Origin: an uncultured Brevundimonas sp.
GTDB lineage: Bacteria > Pseudomonadota > Alphaproteobacteria > Caulobacterales > Caulobacteraceae
Length of the DNA: 15,949 bases
Assembly (NCBI GenBank): GCA_946481425.1
Contig: CAMLNT010000035.1
Span: 1 to 15,949 of the forward strand
Reading direction: 5' to 3'
The notes below the pieces were generated by a model. That model did not search any database. It was not told the origin of the DNA and saw nothing but the letters and a program-made list of their open reading frames with translations. Made by a program: the position numbers and the translations under genes. Below are positions 7,372-14,612 of the stretch, one piece after another (the first letter of the stretch is position 1; every line of letters begins with the position of its first letter).

Positions 7372-8517
7372 ATGAGCACGGAACCCGACCACTGGCTGCC
7401 CCGCACCGAAGCGGAATCCCTCCTCGGGGTGAAGAGCCAGACCCTTTATGCGTATGTGAGCCGCGGCCATCTGGCGGCGCGGCCCGACCCCGCCAATCCG
7501 CGCCGCAGCCTCTACAGCGCCCGGGACCTGTCTCGGCTGAAAGACCATTCTAGCCCCCGCCCCGTACGCACCACCGTCGAACGCGCCGCAGACGTGCGCA
7601 TCTCCAGCGGCCTGACGCGAGTTGAGGACGGCTCGGTCTTCTACCGGGGCCAGGACGCCGTCTCCCTGTCCGAACACGCGACCGTGGAACAGGCGGCGCG
7701 GCTGATCTGGGGCGCTGAGGGCGATGATCCGTTTGCCGACCAGCGGCCCCGGGTCGATGTGATCTTTCCGGGGACGCCCCGGGCCCGCGCCTTCGCCTGT
7801 CTGGCCCGCCGCGCCGACGAGGACGGCGCCAGCGCCGGCCGCGGCGCCCCGTCGCTCCGCCGCGAGGCGGCCTCGGTGCTTAACGAGCTGGTCGACGCCA
7901 TCGCCGGACCCGGGCCGCGTTTGCATCTGCACCAGCGGCTCGCGCGTGGCTGGAAGCTGTCCGACCGGGACGCCCATCTCCTCCGCCGCGCCATGATACT
8001 GTCGATCGATCACGAACCGGACGCGGCAGTGCTGGCCGCGCGGGTCACAGTCGGCGCCGGCGCGTCCCTGTCCGCGGCTTCCCTGGCCGGGCTCGCAGCT
8101 CTGTCCGGCTCCGACCTGGGCGGACGTCTCGCCCAGGTAACCGGCTTCGTCATGGAGGCGCGCCGCTCCGACGCCCGCCAGGCCTGCCGCAACCGCCTGG
8201 CCGAGGGGCTTGAGCTACCCGGCTTCGCGGCGGCCGAGGATCCCCGCGCCGAGGCGCTCATTGCCGCGGCTCAGCTGCCTGAACCGCTCGCCGACGTCAT
8301 CCACGTGGGCCGGACCCTGACCGGGCGTGCACCGACGTTCGACATGGCGCTGGCGCTTACGACCCGCCGTCTGGACCTGCCGCGCGACGCCGCCTTCGGC
8401 TTGCTAACCATCGGTCGGGCGGTCGGTTGGCTGGCCCATGCGATGGAACAGGCGCGTTCAGGCTCGCCCATCCAGCCGCGTCTGCGCTATGTCGAGGCTG
8501 GCCCCGCCGGGGCCTGA
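7372..8517 (+). CDS. HTH/citrate-synthase-like protein lacking both catalytic histidines
   Basis: A 381-residue fusion. Residues 8-57 form a MerR/excisionase-like winged helix-turn-helix (RTEAESLLGVKSQTLYAYVS, then RRSLYSARDLSRL). Residues about 65-370 follow the citrate synthase fold. Retained features are H214 in DHEPDAA (oxaloacetate-binding His238 of pig enzyme), R292 in DPR, D324 in PTFDMAL (Asp375) and the GRAVGWLAHAMEQ helix. Lost features are the GP-x-HGG histidine (His274), which is L249 in GSDLGG, and the GFGH histidine (His320), which is A287 in GFAAAEDPR. Citrate formation is therefore unlikely. It may bind oxaloacetate, citrate or an acyl-CoA and act as a DNA-binding sensor. No Shine-Dalgarno is seen; a GCTA -10-like element 12 bases upstream suggests a very short leader. 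It precedes uppP by 21 bases, probably in one operon. Confidence 0.88.
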   Translation: MSTEPDHWLPRTEAESLLGVKSQTLYAYVSRGHLAARPDPANPRRSLYSARDLSRLKDHSSPRPVRTTVERAADVRISSGLTRVEDGSVFYRGQDAVSLSEHATVEQAARLIWGAEGDDPFADQRPRVDVIFPGTPRARAFACLARRADEDGASAGRGAPSLRREAASVLNELVDAIAGPGPRLHLHQRLARGWKLSDRDAHLLRRAMILSIDHEPDAAVLAARVTVGAGASLSAASLAGLAALSGSDLGGRLAQVTGFVMEARRSDARQACRNRLAEGLELPGFAAAEDPRAEALIAAAQLPEPLADVIHVGRTLTGRAPTFDMALALTTRRLDLPRDAAFGLLTIGRAVGWLAHAMEQARSGSPIQPRLRYVEAGPAGA

Positions 8518-8538
8518 TCTCATTCTACAAGGCAAAGC

Positions 8539-9345
8539 ATGTCCGACTGGCTGGCCGCCATCATTCTGGGTCTCGTCGAGGGGCTGACCGAGTTCATTCC
8601 CGTTTCGTCGACGGGGCACATGCTGCTCCTGGGGCATTTCCTGGGCTTCGAAAGCACGGGCAAGACCTTCGAGATCGTCATCCAGCTTGGCGCGCTGCTG
8701 GCGATCGTCAGCGTCTATTTCCGACGTCTGTGGACTCTCGCCACGCGGTGGCCGTTCGATCCGGACGCCCGCCGGTTCCTGATCGGGCTGCTGGCCGCCT
8801 TTGCGCCGGCGGTGGTCATCGGATTTCTCGCCTACGACTTCATCAAGACCGTCCTGTTCGAGACGCCGCTGGTCATCTGCATCGCCCTGATCGTAGGGGG
8901 CGTGATCCTGCTGCTGCTGGACCGGATGAAGAAGGTCCCGGTCTATCTGGAGGCCGACCGCTATCCGCTGCGCGTCTATTTCCTGATCGGCCTCTTCCAG
9001 TGCCTGGCCATGGTGCCGGGTGTGTCCCGTTCGGGTGCGACCCTCGCCGGCGGGCTGTTGCTCGGCACGGACAAGCGCTCGGCTGCCGAGTTCAGCTTCT
9101 TCCTCGCCCTGCCCACCATGGGGGCGGCCGTCGCCTACGACCTGCTCAAGAATTGGGACCGGCTCGACTTCACCGATGCAGGCCTGATCGTCGTCGGCTT
9201 CCTGACGGCCTTCCTGACGGCCCTGCTGGTCGTGCGCATGCTGCTCGACTTCGTGTCGCGCCACGGATTCGCGCCGTTCGCCTGGTGGCGGATCGTCGTC
9301 GGTATCGTCGGGATCGTCGGCCTGGCCGCGACGGGCGCACTCTAG
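8539..9345 (+). CDS. uppP: Undecaprenyl-diphosphatase UppP (BacA)
   Basis: An integral inner-membrane phosphatase that dephosphorylates undecaprenyl diphosphate, recycling the lipid carrier for peptidoglycan and surface polysaccharides; its overproduction gives bacitracin resistance. At 268 residues it has the usual family length and is strongly hydrophobic, with about eight membrane segments. Motif 1, [15 protein letters not shown], supplies E14, E18 and H27; motif 2, PGVSRSGAT (about residues 160-168), supplies the conserved arginine. These match the E. coli catalytic set. The ATG follows AAGG (8529-8532) at 6 bases. The gene lies 21 bases after the HTH/citrate-synthase-like gene, implying co-transcription. 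Its TAG stop overlaps by four bases the stop of the converging pentapeptide-repeat gene, so there is no room for a terminator between them. Confidence 0.97.
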   Translation: MSDWLAAIILGLVEGLTEFIPVSSTGHMLLLGHFLGFESTGKTFEIVIQLGALLAIVSVYFRRLWTLATRWPFDPDARRFLIGLLAAFAPAVVIGFLAYDFIKTVLFETPLVICIALIVGGVILLLLDRMKKVPVYLEADRYPLRVYFLIGLFQCLAMVPGVSRSGATLAGGLLLGTDKRSAAEFSFFLALPTMGAAVAYDLLKNWDRLDFTDAGLIVVGFLTAFLTALLVVRMLLDFVSRHGFAPFAWWRIVVGIVGIVGLAATGAL

Positions 9346-10562
9346 GCGGCCAGCGGACCCTCGTCCATTTCGGCGAGGGTCAGGACAGCGCCGTCCATCC
9401 GCGCACCCGACAGGTCGGCCTCGATCAGTCGCGCCCGCGTGAGATCAGCCTCGATGAGCCGGGCCTGGCGCAAACAGGCGCGCGACAGGTCGGCCCGAAC
9501 GATCCGGCCTTCGCCCACCTCCAGGGGACCCAGCCGGGCCCCGGACAGGTCGGCGCGGGTCAGCCGGGCGTTCAGCAGTCGCGCACCGCGCAGGTCCGCG
9601 CCGCAGAGACGCACATTCCTGAGATCGGCGCCGGAGAGGTCGGCGCCCTGCAGCTCGGCCCCGGTCAGGTCCATGCCGTAGAAGACGGCGCGCGGGGCGT
9701 TGAGCGCTGTGAGTTTCACGCCCCTCAGGGTTCCGATGGCCCGAAAGTCGAGTTCGGCCGCCCGGAAGAAGGCGCCCTCGGCGCCGCCCGTTTCGCACCA
9801 TTGCTGGTGCTGGGCGATCAGGTCTTCCAACGGCCTGTCGTCCACAAAGACGCTCTCCGGCGGCGCGCGCAGAAGGCCTTCCATGTCGGCGTCCTTGAGC
9901 GTCGTCGAGGCCATGTTCGCGCCGACCACGACCGCGTCGCGCAGGCTCGCGCCCGAGAAGTCCGAGCCGGACAGGTCGCTGTCCGAAAGATCGGCGCCGT
10001 CCAGTCTGGCGTTGCGCATCCGCGCGCCGGTTAGCGTCACCCCGACCATCACCGCGTCACGGAAGTCCGCTGCCGTGCCGGCCAGGTTGCCGAGTTGCGC
10101 CCCTGACAGATCGGCTCCCGTCAGGATCGCGTTGTCCAATTCGCCCGGCCTCAATTCGTGCTTCAGCACGCGAAAACCTTCCGCCTTGTCCTGCAGCGCC
10201 GTGCGGCCCTCGCGCAGATCACAATGAACCATGGAAGCGCCCGCCAGGTTGGCGCCGCGCAGACAGGCCCCCCGCAGGTCGGCTCGGAAAAGGCTGGCGC
10301 CGCGCAGGTCGGCGCCGCGCAAGTCGGCGCCGTAGAGCACCGCCTGATCGAACTTGGCCCCGCGGGCGATCACGTTGCTGAGCCGGGCGCCGGTCAGGTC
10401 GGCCTCGCTGAGGTCGACGCCTTCCAGGGCGAAATTTGCGAGGTCGCAGTAGCTGAGGTTGGCGCGGCGCCCCTGCGGCTCACGGCGCAGATAACGGCCG
10501 TGCGCCTCGATCGCGGCCTTCAGGACCGTACCGTCGATAGGCTTGATGATGGCGGCCGACAC
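9342..10562 (-). CDS. Pentapeptide-repeat protein
   Basis: 406 residues dominated by tandem A(D/N)LxG pentapeptides, which fold as a right-handed quadrilateral beta helix. Order: a non-repeat N-terminal segment ([20 protein letters not shown]) that in related proteins often precedes the repeats; a first repeat block (about 35-115); a short break; a second block (about 140-225); a non-repeat linker (about 226-262, [20 protein letters not shown]); and a third block to near the C-terminus. There is no signal peptide or membrane helix, so it is probably cytoplasmic. Some family members (MfpA, Qnr) mimic DNA and bind gyrase, but nothing here proves that. The GTG at 10562 is preferred over the in-frame ATG at 10601 because GGGAGGGAG precedes it at good spacing, whereas the ATG has no ribosome site. 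Its stop overlaps that of uppP. Confidence 0.9.
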   Translation of the reverse strand: MSAAIIKPIDGTVLKAAIEAHGRYLRREPQGRRANLSYCDLANFALEGVDLSEADLTGARLSNVIARGAKFDQAVLYGADLRGADLRGASLFRADLRGACLRGANLAGASMVHCDLREGRTALQDKAEGFRVLKHELRPGELDNAILTGADLSGAQLGNLAGTAADFRDAVMVGVTLTGARMRNARLDGADLSDSDLSGSDFSGASLRDAVVVGANMASTTLKDADMEGLLRAPPESVFVDDRPLEDLIAQHQQWCETGGAEGAFFRAAELDFRAIGTLRGVKLTALNAPRAVFYGMDLTGAELQGADLSGADLRNVRLCGADLRGARLLNARLTRADLSGARLGPLEVGEGRIVRADLSRACLRQARLIEADLTRARLIEADLSGARMDGAVLTLAEMDEGPLAA

Positions 10563-10566
10563 CGGG

Positions 10567-10575
10567 CTCCCTCCC
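10567..10575 (-). promoter_or_regulatory. Shine-Dalgarno deciding the GTG start of the pentapeptide-repeat gene
   Basis: On the minus strand GGGAGGGAG is followed by CCCG and then GTG at 10562-10560; its GGAGG core is 7 bases from the start. The alternative ATG at 10601, 39 bases upstream in frame, has only AAACG-type sequence before it. This makes the shorter 406-residue protein more likely. Confidence 0.65.
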
Positions 10576-10621
10576 GTTCGCGCGGGAGTATGGCGCCACA
10601 TCGTTTAAGCAACCGTTCGCG

Positions 10622-11107
10622 TCAGGCCGCCAGACAGGCGCCGCACAGGCCGTGCGCCTCGATGGTCACGCGGTCCAGCCGATAGCCGGAGGCTTCGGCG
10701 CCGGCCTGCAGGGCCTTGGCCGATGGCGGATCGATCTCGCGCGCATCCCCGCAGCAATCGCAGATGATGAAGGCCGCCGTATGGGCGTTTTCGCCACGGG
10801 CGCAGGCGACGTAGGCGGAGATGGAGGCGATCCGGTGCGCCATGCCCGTTCGCTCGAGGAAATCGAGCGCCCTGTAGACGGTCGGGGGCTTGGCCGCCCG
10901 ACCGTCCGGCCCGAAGGCGGCGATAAGGTCATAGGCTTTGGTCGGCTGACCGTTCTCAAGCAGCAGTTCCAGCACCCGGCGGCGCGGGGCGGTCAGTCGC
11001 TCGCCGATCCGCCCACAGCGCGCCTCGGCTTCGGCCAGTTCCTGCTGAAGCGCAGGTCCATGCAGACCGTGCCCGCCGGCGTGATCGTGTCCGCAGGATT
11101 CGCTCAT
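10622..11107 (-). CDS. zur: Zinc uptake regulator Zur (Fur family)
   Basis: A zinc-dependent repressor of zinc uptake genes, 161 residues. The winged helix (about 36-92) contains LTAPRRRVLELLLENGQP and the recognition helix KPPTVYRALDFLE. The structural zinc site is C116/C119 (CDCC) with C155/C158 (LCGAC). The sensing-site residues of E. coli Zur (H77, C88, H96, E111) are matched by H91, C102 (YVACARGENAH), H109 and E124. This cysteine in place of the Fur/Mur pattern marks it as Zur. The N-terminus is unusual: C5, H7, H9, H13 and H16 lie in a glycine-rich stretch before the DNA-binding domain, possibly an extra zinc-binding tail. It is divergent from a ZnuD-type receptor, with a Zur-box-like palindrome in the 99-base gap, so repression of the receptor and autoregulation are likely. 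Confidence 0.9.
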   Translation of the reverse strand: MSESCGHDHAGGHGLHGPALQQELAEAEARCGRIGERLTAPRRRVLELLLENGQPTKAYDLIAAFGPDGRAAKPPTVYRALDFLERTGMAHRIASISAYVACARGENAHTAAFIICDCCGDAREIDPPSAKALQAGAEASGYRLDRVTIEAHGLCGACLAA

Positions 11108-11145
11108 GTCGTCCAGCTAAGCGCGGCCTCGCGCCTCCGCAAGGG

Positions 11146-11173
11146 TTGACTTGGCGTGATGCTATTACATAAC
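11146..11173 (+). promoter_or_regulatory. Predicted promoter of the TonB-dependent receptor
   Basis: A -35 element TTGACT (11146-11151), a 16-base spacer, and a -10-like CATAAC (11168-11173). It starts 61 bases upstream of the receptor ATG and ends 33 bases before it. The Zur-box-like palindrome covers its spacer and -10 element, as expected for zinc-dependent repression. Elements were read by eye; no transcription start is known. Confidence 0.5.
11156..11173. promoter_or_regulatory. Zur box (candidate operator between zur and the receptor)
   Basis: GTGATGCTATTACATAAC is an 18-base imperfect palindrome: half sites GTGATGCTA and TTACATAAC are complementary at 6 of 9 positions. Read on the minus strand it matches at 15 of 18 positions the alphaproteobacterial Zur signature as I recall it, GTAATGTAATAACATTAC. 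A second overlapping symmetry, TGCTAT-N3-ATAACA (11160-11174), resembles the core of the E. coli Zur site. It is an AT-rich island in GC-rich DNA, lies between zur and a zinc-type TonB receptor, and overlaps the predicted receptor promoter. The consensus is from memory. Confidence 0.7.
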
Positions 11174-11206
11174 ACACGCGCCTTTTCCGATTTCAGGGTC
11201 CTCGCG

Positions 11207-13246
11207 ATGCTCTCCTCCCGTGCCGTCCGCCCCGTCCTGCTCGCCGCCGTCGCCTGGGCGCCGTTATCCAGCGTGGCCCTGGCCCAGACCGCCGGCCAGG
11301 ACGAACCCAATCGTGTCGACGACATCATCGTCACCGGCGTGCCGTATGGTGTCCGTCAGGACTCCACGACGATCGCCACCACGGTGCTGACCGAGGAAGA
11401 CCTGGCGGTCGCTCCCGCGGCCACGCTCGGCGATCTTCTCGCAGCCACGCCGGGCCTGCGCTCAACGACCTTTTCGCCGGGCGCGAGTCGCCCGGTCATC
11501 CGCGGCCTGACCGGACCGCGCGTGCAGGTCCTGACCAACGGCATTGGCCTGATCGACGCCTCGTCGGTCTCGCCCGACCATCAGGTCGCCGCCGATCCGG
11601 CCGAGGCCAATCGCATCGAGATCATTCGCGGTCCGGCGACGCTGGTCTATGGCGGCAGCGCCATCGGCGGCGTGGTCAATGTCCTGGATGGCCGCGTGCC
11701 CGAGTTCGTTCCGGACGGCGGGGCCGACGGCCATGTGTCGGCCCAGGGCTCCTCGGTCGATGACGGCATCGCCTATTCGGGCCGCGCCGACGTCGCCTAC
11801 GGTCCTCTGGTCCTGCACATCGACGGCATGCGCCGCGAGAGTGAGGACTACGCGATCCCGGCCCCCGCGATCTCGCAGCAGCTCGCCGACGCCGAAGGCA
11901 TCTCGCGCGACGAGACGGAAACCCTCAACAACAGCGCCGTCGAGATCGTCTCCTATGGTTTGGGCGGCTCCTACGTCGGCGACTGGGGCTATCTGGGTCT
12001 GTCGGTGAAGGACGTCGAAAGCACCTACGGCGTGGTGGCCGAGGAATCGGTCTTCATCGAGCTCGAGCAGCAGCGTTTCGACGCGCGCGGTCAGTTCAAC
12101 TTCGCCTCCGGCCCGTTCCGCGCCCTGCAGGGGTCTGTCGGCCAGGCCGATTACACCCACACCGAGTTCGAATCCGCGGGCGAGCCGGGCACCGTTTTCT
12201 TCTCGGACGGCTGGGAAGGCCGCCTGGACCTGATCCAGCGCCAGAGCGGCGACTGGACCGGGGCCGTGGGCGTCCAGGGCCTCTCGCGTACGCTCGAGGC
12301 TGTCGGCGACGAGGCCTACATTCCGTCCACCGACATTTCCGAAGGCGGGATCTACACCGTCCAGCGTCTCGACATGGGCGGCTTCGGCTTCGAAGGCGGC
12401 CTGCGCTACGACCAGCGCACCCTGGCGGCCACGCCGCTCGGCGCGCCCGGCGAGGTGCAGCGCGAGTTCGACAGCCTGTCCGCCTCGGCCTCGGCCTTCG
12501 CCCGGCCGGTCGAGGGCCTGTTTGTCGGCCTGAGCGTATCGCGCAACGAGCGGGCGCCTTCGGAAGTCGAACTCTTCGCCGACGGCCTGCACATCGCCAC
12601 CGGCGCCTATGAGGTGGGCAATCCGGACTTCGACACGGAATCGGTCGTCACCGTCGAGGGCACGATCCACTACGATCGCGGCCCTTTCCGCGGCGACCTG
12701 CACGCCTACGCCTCGAACTACGACGGATTCATCGACATTCGCGACACTGGTCTGGTGTTCACGGTCATCGAGGACGGCGTGCCCGAGGACTTCCCCATCT
12801 TCGCCTATGTCCAGACCGGGGCCGAGTTCCGCGGCTTCGAGGCCGAGGCCGCCCTTGACGTCTGGCGCGACGGCGACCGCATCGTCTCAATCGAAGGCGC
12901 CGCAGACTATGTCGACGCAGAGACCGATCTGGGTCCGGCCGCGCGCATCCCGCCGTGGTCCGCGACCGGGCGTCTGGTCTACACCTCCGGTCCGATCGAC
13001 GCCGGACTGGAAGTCCGCCGCGTGGGTGAGCAGGACGACGTGGCCGAATTCGAGCTGCCGACCGACGGCTACACCCTGGTCAACCTCAGCGCCGCGTGGC
13101 GTCCGCTGCCGGCCGAGGGCCTGACTTTCTTCGCCGAGCTCCACAACCTGGGTGACGAGGAGGCGCGCGAGCACGTCAGCTTCCTCAAGGACATCGCCCC
13201 CCTGCCGGGCCGCAATCTCCGCGTCGGCCTGACTTACCGCTTCTAG
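11207..13246 (+). CDS. TonB-dependent outer-membrane receptor, ZnuD-type zinc transporter
   Basis: A 679-residue outer-membrane receptor, probably for zinc or a zinc complex, energised by TonB. It has a signal peptide of about 26 residues (hydrophobic LLAAVAWAPLSSVALA, likely cleavage ALA/Q), a TonB-box-like DDIIVTG (about 38-44), a plug domain (about 45-165) with GASRPVIRG and RIEIIRGPATLVYG, then a beta barrel ending in the terminal phenylalanine of GLTYRF. The plug motif SPDHQV gives D124-H125, corresponding to the plug Asp-His pair I recall as zinc ligands in Neisseria ZnuD. No long histidine-rich loop is present. The frame is open back to a GTG at 11156, but the ATG at 11207 is chosen because it starts a clean signal peptide; the earlier start would lie on the predicted promoter. 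Divergent from zur and probably Zur-repressed. The substrate is inferred. Confidence 0.9.
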   Translation: MLSSRAVRPVLLAAVAWAPLSSVALAQTAGQDEPNRVDDIIVTGVPYGVRQDSTTIATTVLTEEDLAVAPAATLGDLLAATPGLRSTTFSPGASRPVIRGLTGPRVQVLTNGIGLIDASSVSPDHQVAADPAEANRIEIIRGPATLVYGGSAIGGVVNVLDGRVPEFVPDGGADGHVSAQGSSVDDGIAYSGRADVAYGPLVLHIDGMRRESEDYAIPAPAISQQLADAEGISRDETETLNNSAVEIVSYGLGGSYVGDWGYLGLSVKDVESTYGVVAEESVFIELEQQRFDARGQFNFASGPFRALQGSVGQADYTHTEFESAGEPGTVFFSDGWEGRLDLIQRQSGDWTGAVGVQGLSRTLEAVGDEAYIPSTDISEGGIYTVQRLDMGGFGFEGGLRYDQRTLAATPLGAPGEVQREFDSLSASASAFARPVEGLFVGLSVSRNERAPSEVELFADGLHIATGAYEVGNPDFDTESVVTVEGTIHYDRGPFRGDLHAYASNYDGFIDIRDTGLVFTVIEDGVPEDFPIFAYVQTGAEFRGFEAEAALDVWRDGDRIVSIEGAADYVDAETDLGPAARIPPWSATGRLVYTSGPIDAGLEVRRVGEQDDVAEFELPTDGYTLVNLSAAWRPLPAEGLTFFAELHNLGDEEAREHVSFLKDIAPLPGRNLRVGLTYRF

Positions 13247-13255
13247 GGAGGCACG

Positions 13256-13280
13256 GGGCGCTCGCGTGTCGCGGGCGCCC
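13256..13280 (+). terminator. Probable terminator after the TonB receptor
   Basis: GGGCGCTCGCG (13256-13266), loop TGT, CGCGGGCGCCC (13270-13280): an 11-bp GC-rich stem with one G-T pair, starting 10 bases after the receptor stop. Only a short TTT follows (GGTTTG), so it is a weak intrinsic terminator or 3'-end stabiliser. Confidence 0.55.
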
Positions 13281-13283
13281 GGT

Positions 13284-13312
13284 TTGCCCGGACGCCGCGA
13301 CTGGGCTAGAAG
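13284..13312 (+). promoter_or_regulatory. Predicted Caulobacter-type housekeeping promoter of the SapC-family gene
   Basis: TTGCCCG (13284-13290), 14 bases, then GCTAGAAG (13305-13312). This resembles the Caulobacter vegetative consensus (TTGACGS, 10-14 bases, GCTANAWC, from memory): 5 of 7 at -35 and most positions at -10. The start of transcription would fall about 30 bases before the SapC ATG. The -10 region is also a small palindrome, GGGCT-AGA-AGCCC (13303-13315). Confidence 0.45.
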
Positions 13313-13348
13313 CCCGGACCTTCCATTCCTCCGGATCTTCGAATTTCC

Positions 13349-14140
13349 ATGGATCAGTCGCCGCTCGCCGCCCAGATGACGGGCAATGTCCTCTACTATA
13401 AGAACCCCGAGCCCATCACGCCGGAGCACCACGGGTCGCTCGGCGTCAAGCGCGTCGATCACCCCTACGCCTTCGTCGCCCAGTCGCACGTCGTGCCGGT
13501 CACGGTGACCGAGTTCGCGCCCTGCAGCCTGTCCTATCCGGTGGTCTTCATCGGCAATGAGACCAAGACGGCGCTGGCGGTCATGGGCCTGCGCCAGGGC
13601 GAGAACCTCTACATCAACGAGCAGGGCGATTTCCGTCCGGACGCCTATGTCCCGGCCTTCGTGCGTCGCTATCCGTTCGTCTACGCCAACGAGCAGAACT
13701 CGGACCGCCTGATCCTCTGCGTCGATCGCGAGGCCGACTTCGTTTCCGAGCAGTTCGACGTGCCGTTCTTCGAGAACGGTCAGCCGTCGGAATACACCCG
13801 AAACGCCATGCAGTTCTGCAATGACTTCGAGACCGAGCGCCAGCGCACGGAATCCTTCGTCAAGCTGCTTCAGGACAACGACCTGCTCGACAAGCGTGAG
13901 ACCAACTTCACGCCGCGCAACCCGGACGGCTCGGCCGGTGCGCCGCAGAAGATCGCCGACTACTGGGCCGTCTCGGAAGAGAAGCTGGCCAAGCTGTCGC
14001 AGAAGAAGCTGGTCGAACTGCGCGACAACGGCGCGCTCGGCCAGATCTACGCCCACATGAACTCGCTGCTCGGCTGGGATCGCCTGATCGCCCTGTCGAT
14101 GGAGCGCGCCGCGCGCCTGCGCCCGGCCGCCAACGCCTGA
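13349..14140 (+). CDS. SapC-family protein
   Basis: 263 residues matching the SapC family (named from an S-layer gene cluster of Campylobacter fetus; molecular function unknown). Family-like features are the N-terminal YYKNPEPITPEHHGSLGVK, HVVPVTVTEF, SYPVVFIGNE, AVMGLRQGENLYI and the central YVPAFVRRYPFVY, followed by a helical C-terminal part with EKLAKLSQKKLVELRDNGALGQIYAHMNSL. There is no signal peptide or membrane segment, so it is probably cytoplasmic or exported by another route. The ATG at 13349 has no clear Shine-Dalgarno. The gene stands alone between its own predicted promoter and a strong terminator, so it is probably monocistronic. In Caulobacter relatives SapC proteins are common and may relate to surface-layer or envelope biology; that is inference. 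Confidence 0.92.
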   Translation: MDQSPLAAQMTGNVLYYKNPEPITPEHHGSLGVKRVDHPYAFVAQSHVVPVTVTEFAPCSLSYPVVFIGNETKTALAVMGLRQGENLYINEQGDFRPDAYVPAFVRRYPFVYANEQNSDRLILCVDREADFVSEQFDVPFFENGQPSEYTRNAMQFCNDFETERQRTESFVKLLQDNDLLDKRETNFTPRNPDGSAGAPQKIADYWAVSEEKLAKLSQKKLVELRDNGALGQIYAHMNSLLGWDRLIALSMERAARLRPAANA

Positions 14141-14160
14141 ATCGGCGCCACGGCCACCAA

Positions 14161-14200
14161 AAAAAGAGCCCCGGTGGATCGCTCCGCCGGGGCTTTTCTT
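14161..14200. terminator. Strong bidirectional intrinsic terminator
   Basis: AGCCCCGGTGGA (14167-14178), loop TCGC, TCCGCCGGGGCT (14183-14194): a 12-bp stem with one T-G pair. A run of A lies on the left (from about 14159) and TTTTCTTTT on the right, so it can end both the SapC-family transcript and the converging hotdog-gene transcript, whose stop codon is only 5 bases beyond the T-run. Confidence 0.92.
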
Positions 14201-14204
14201 TTGT

Positions 14205-14612
14205 CTATCGTCTGAGGAAGACCGCCCGGGTCAGGCACGAAAAGATCAGCCGGCCCGCCTCGTCCAGGAGGTCCTGCTGGGCGATGATCACGCCCCGCTC
14301 GTCGCCGACCGGGTCCTTGCCCATCACCGTCATGCGCCCCCGCAGCAGTTCTCCCGCGGGCGGCGTCCGCGCAAAGCGCAAGGCATCGACAGCCAACGAC
14401 TTGGACCGGGCCCAGCCCTTGGCGCATTCGCACTCAAGCTTGGACCAGTAGGCGAACACCAACGCGTCCGGCGCGCCCTGGGCGGCATCCCAGCCGGGCG
14501 CGAAGCGGCGGCAGAACTCACCTACGGCCTCGGCGTCGACCGCGCAGGTCCCCAGGTTCACGACCTGGCCGACCTCGAGGTCGTCGAAATGGACGAGGAA
14601 GTCTTCGCTCAC
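14205..14612 (-). CDS. MaoC-like hotdog-fold protein, apparently lacking the catalytic pair
   Basis: 135 residues resembling the MaoC/(R)-hydratase hotdog group: FDDLEVGQVVNLG at residues 9-21, a helix VDAEAVGEFCRRFAP, then strands RGRMTVMGKDPVGDERGVII and a C-terminal VFLRR. In active hydratases the segment after the helix carries an Asp and His (DPQPxH type). Here it reads APGWDAAQGAPDA with no histidine; there is also no ASGWH-like motif. It may be a non-hydratase binding protein, a thioesterase-like variant or a degenerate enzyme. The start is GTG at 14612, overlapping the TGA stop of the upstream oxidoreductase (GTGA), with GGAGG four bases before it inside that gene, so translation is probably coupled. 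It may act on an acyl or enone substrate related to its partner. Confidence 0.8.
   Translation of the reverse strand: MSEDFLVHFDDLEVGQVVNLGTCAVDAEAVGEFCRRFAPGWDAAQGAPDALVFAYWSKLECECAKGWARSKSLAVDALRFARTPPAGELLRGRMTVMGKDPVGDERGVIIAQQDLLDEAGRLIFSCLTRAVFLRR

Noticed and set aside
8500..8514. GGCCCC-GCC-GGGGCC hairpin at the end of the citrate-synthase-like gene as a terminator
   Set aside because: There is no T-run after it, it lies within coding sequence, and uppP follows after 21 bases; most likely it reflects GC-rich codons.
8427..10034. A 535-codon plus-strand open frame across the end of the citrate-synthase-like gene, uppP and part of the pentapeptide gene
   Set aside because: It overlaps uppP, with clear catalytic motifs in another frame, and runs antisense to the repeat gene. 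Its protein is low-complexity and matches nothing recognisable; long open frames in wrong phases are expected at this GC content.
10240..10340. Regular short direct repeats resembling a CRISPR or satellite array
   Set aside because: The period and sequence are explained by codons for A(D/N)LRG pentapeptides in an intact reading frame; there are no unique spacers.
11462..12703. A 413-codon minus-strand open frame inside the TonB receptor
   Set aside because: It mirrors the receptor's codon periodicity, has no recognisable domain, and the receptor evidence (signal peptide, plug, terminal Phe) is decisive.
12887..14056. A 389-codon minus-strand open frame spanning the receptor end, the terminator and the SapC-family gene
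   Set aside because: It would read through an intergenic hairpin and promoter and is antisense to two well-supported genes; its composition is shadow-like.
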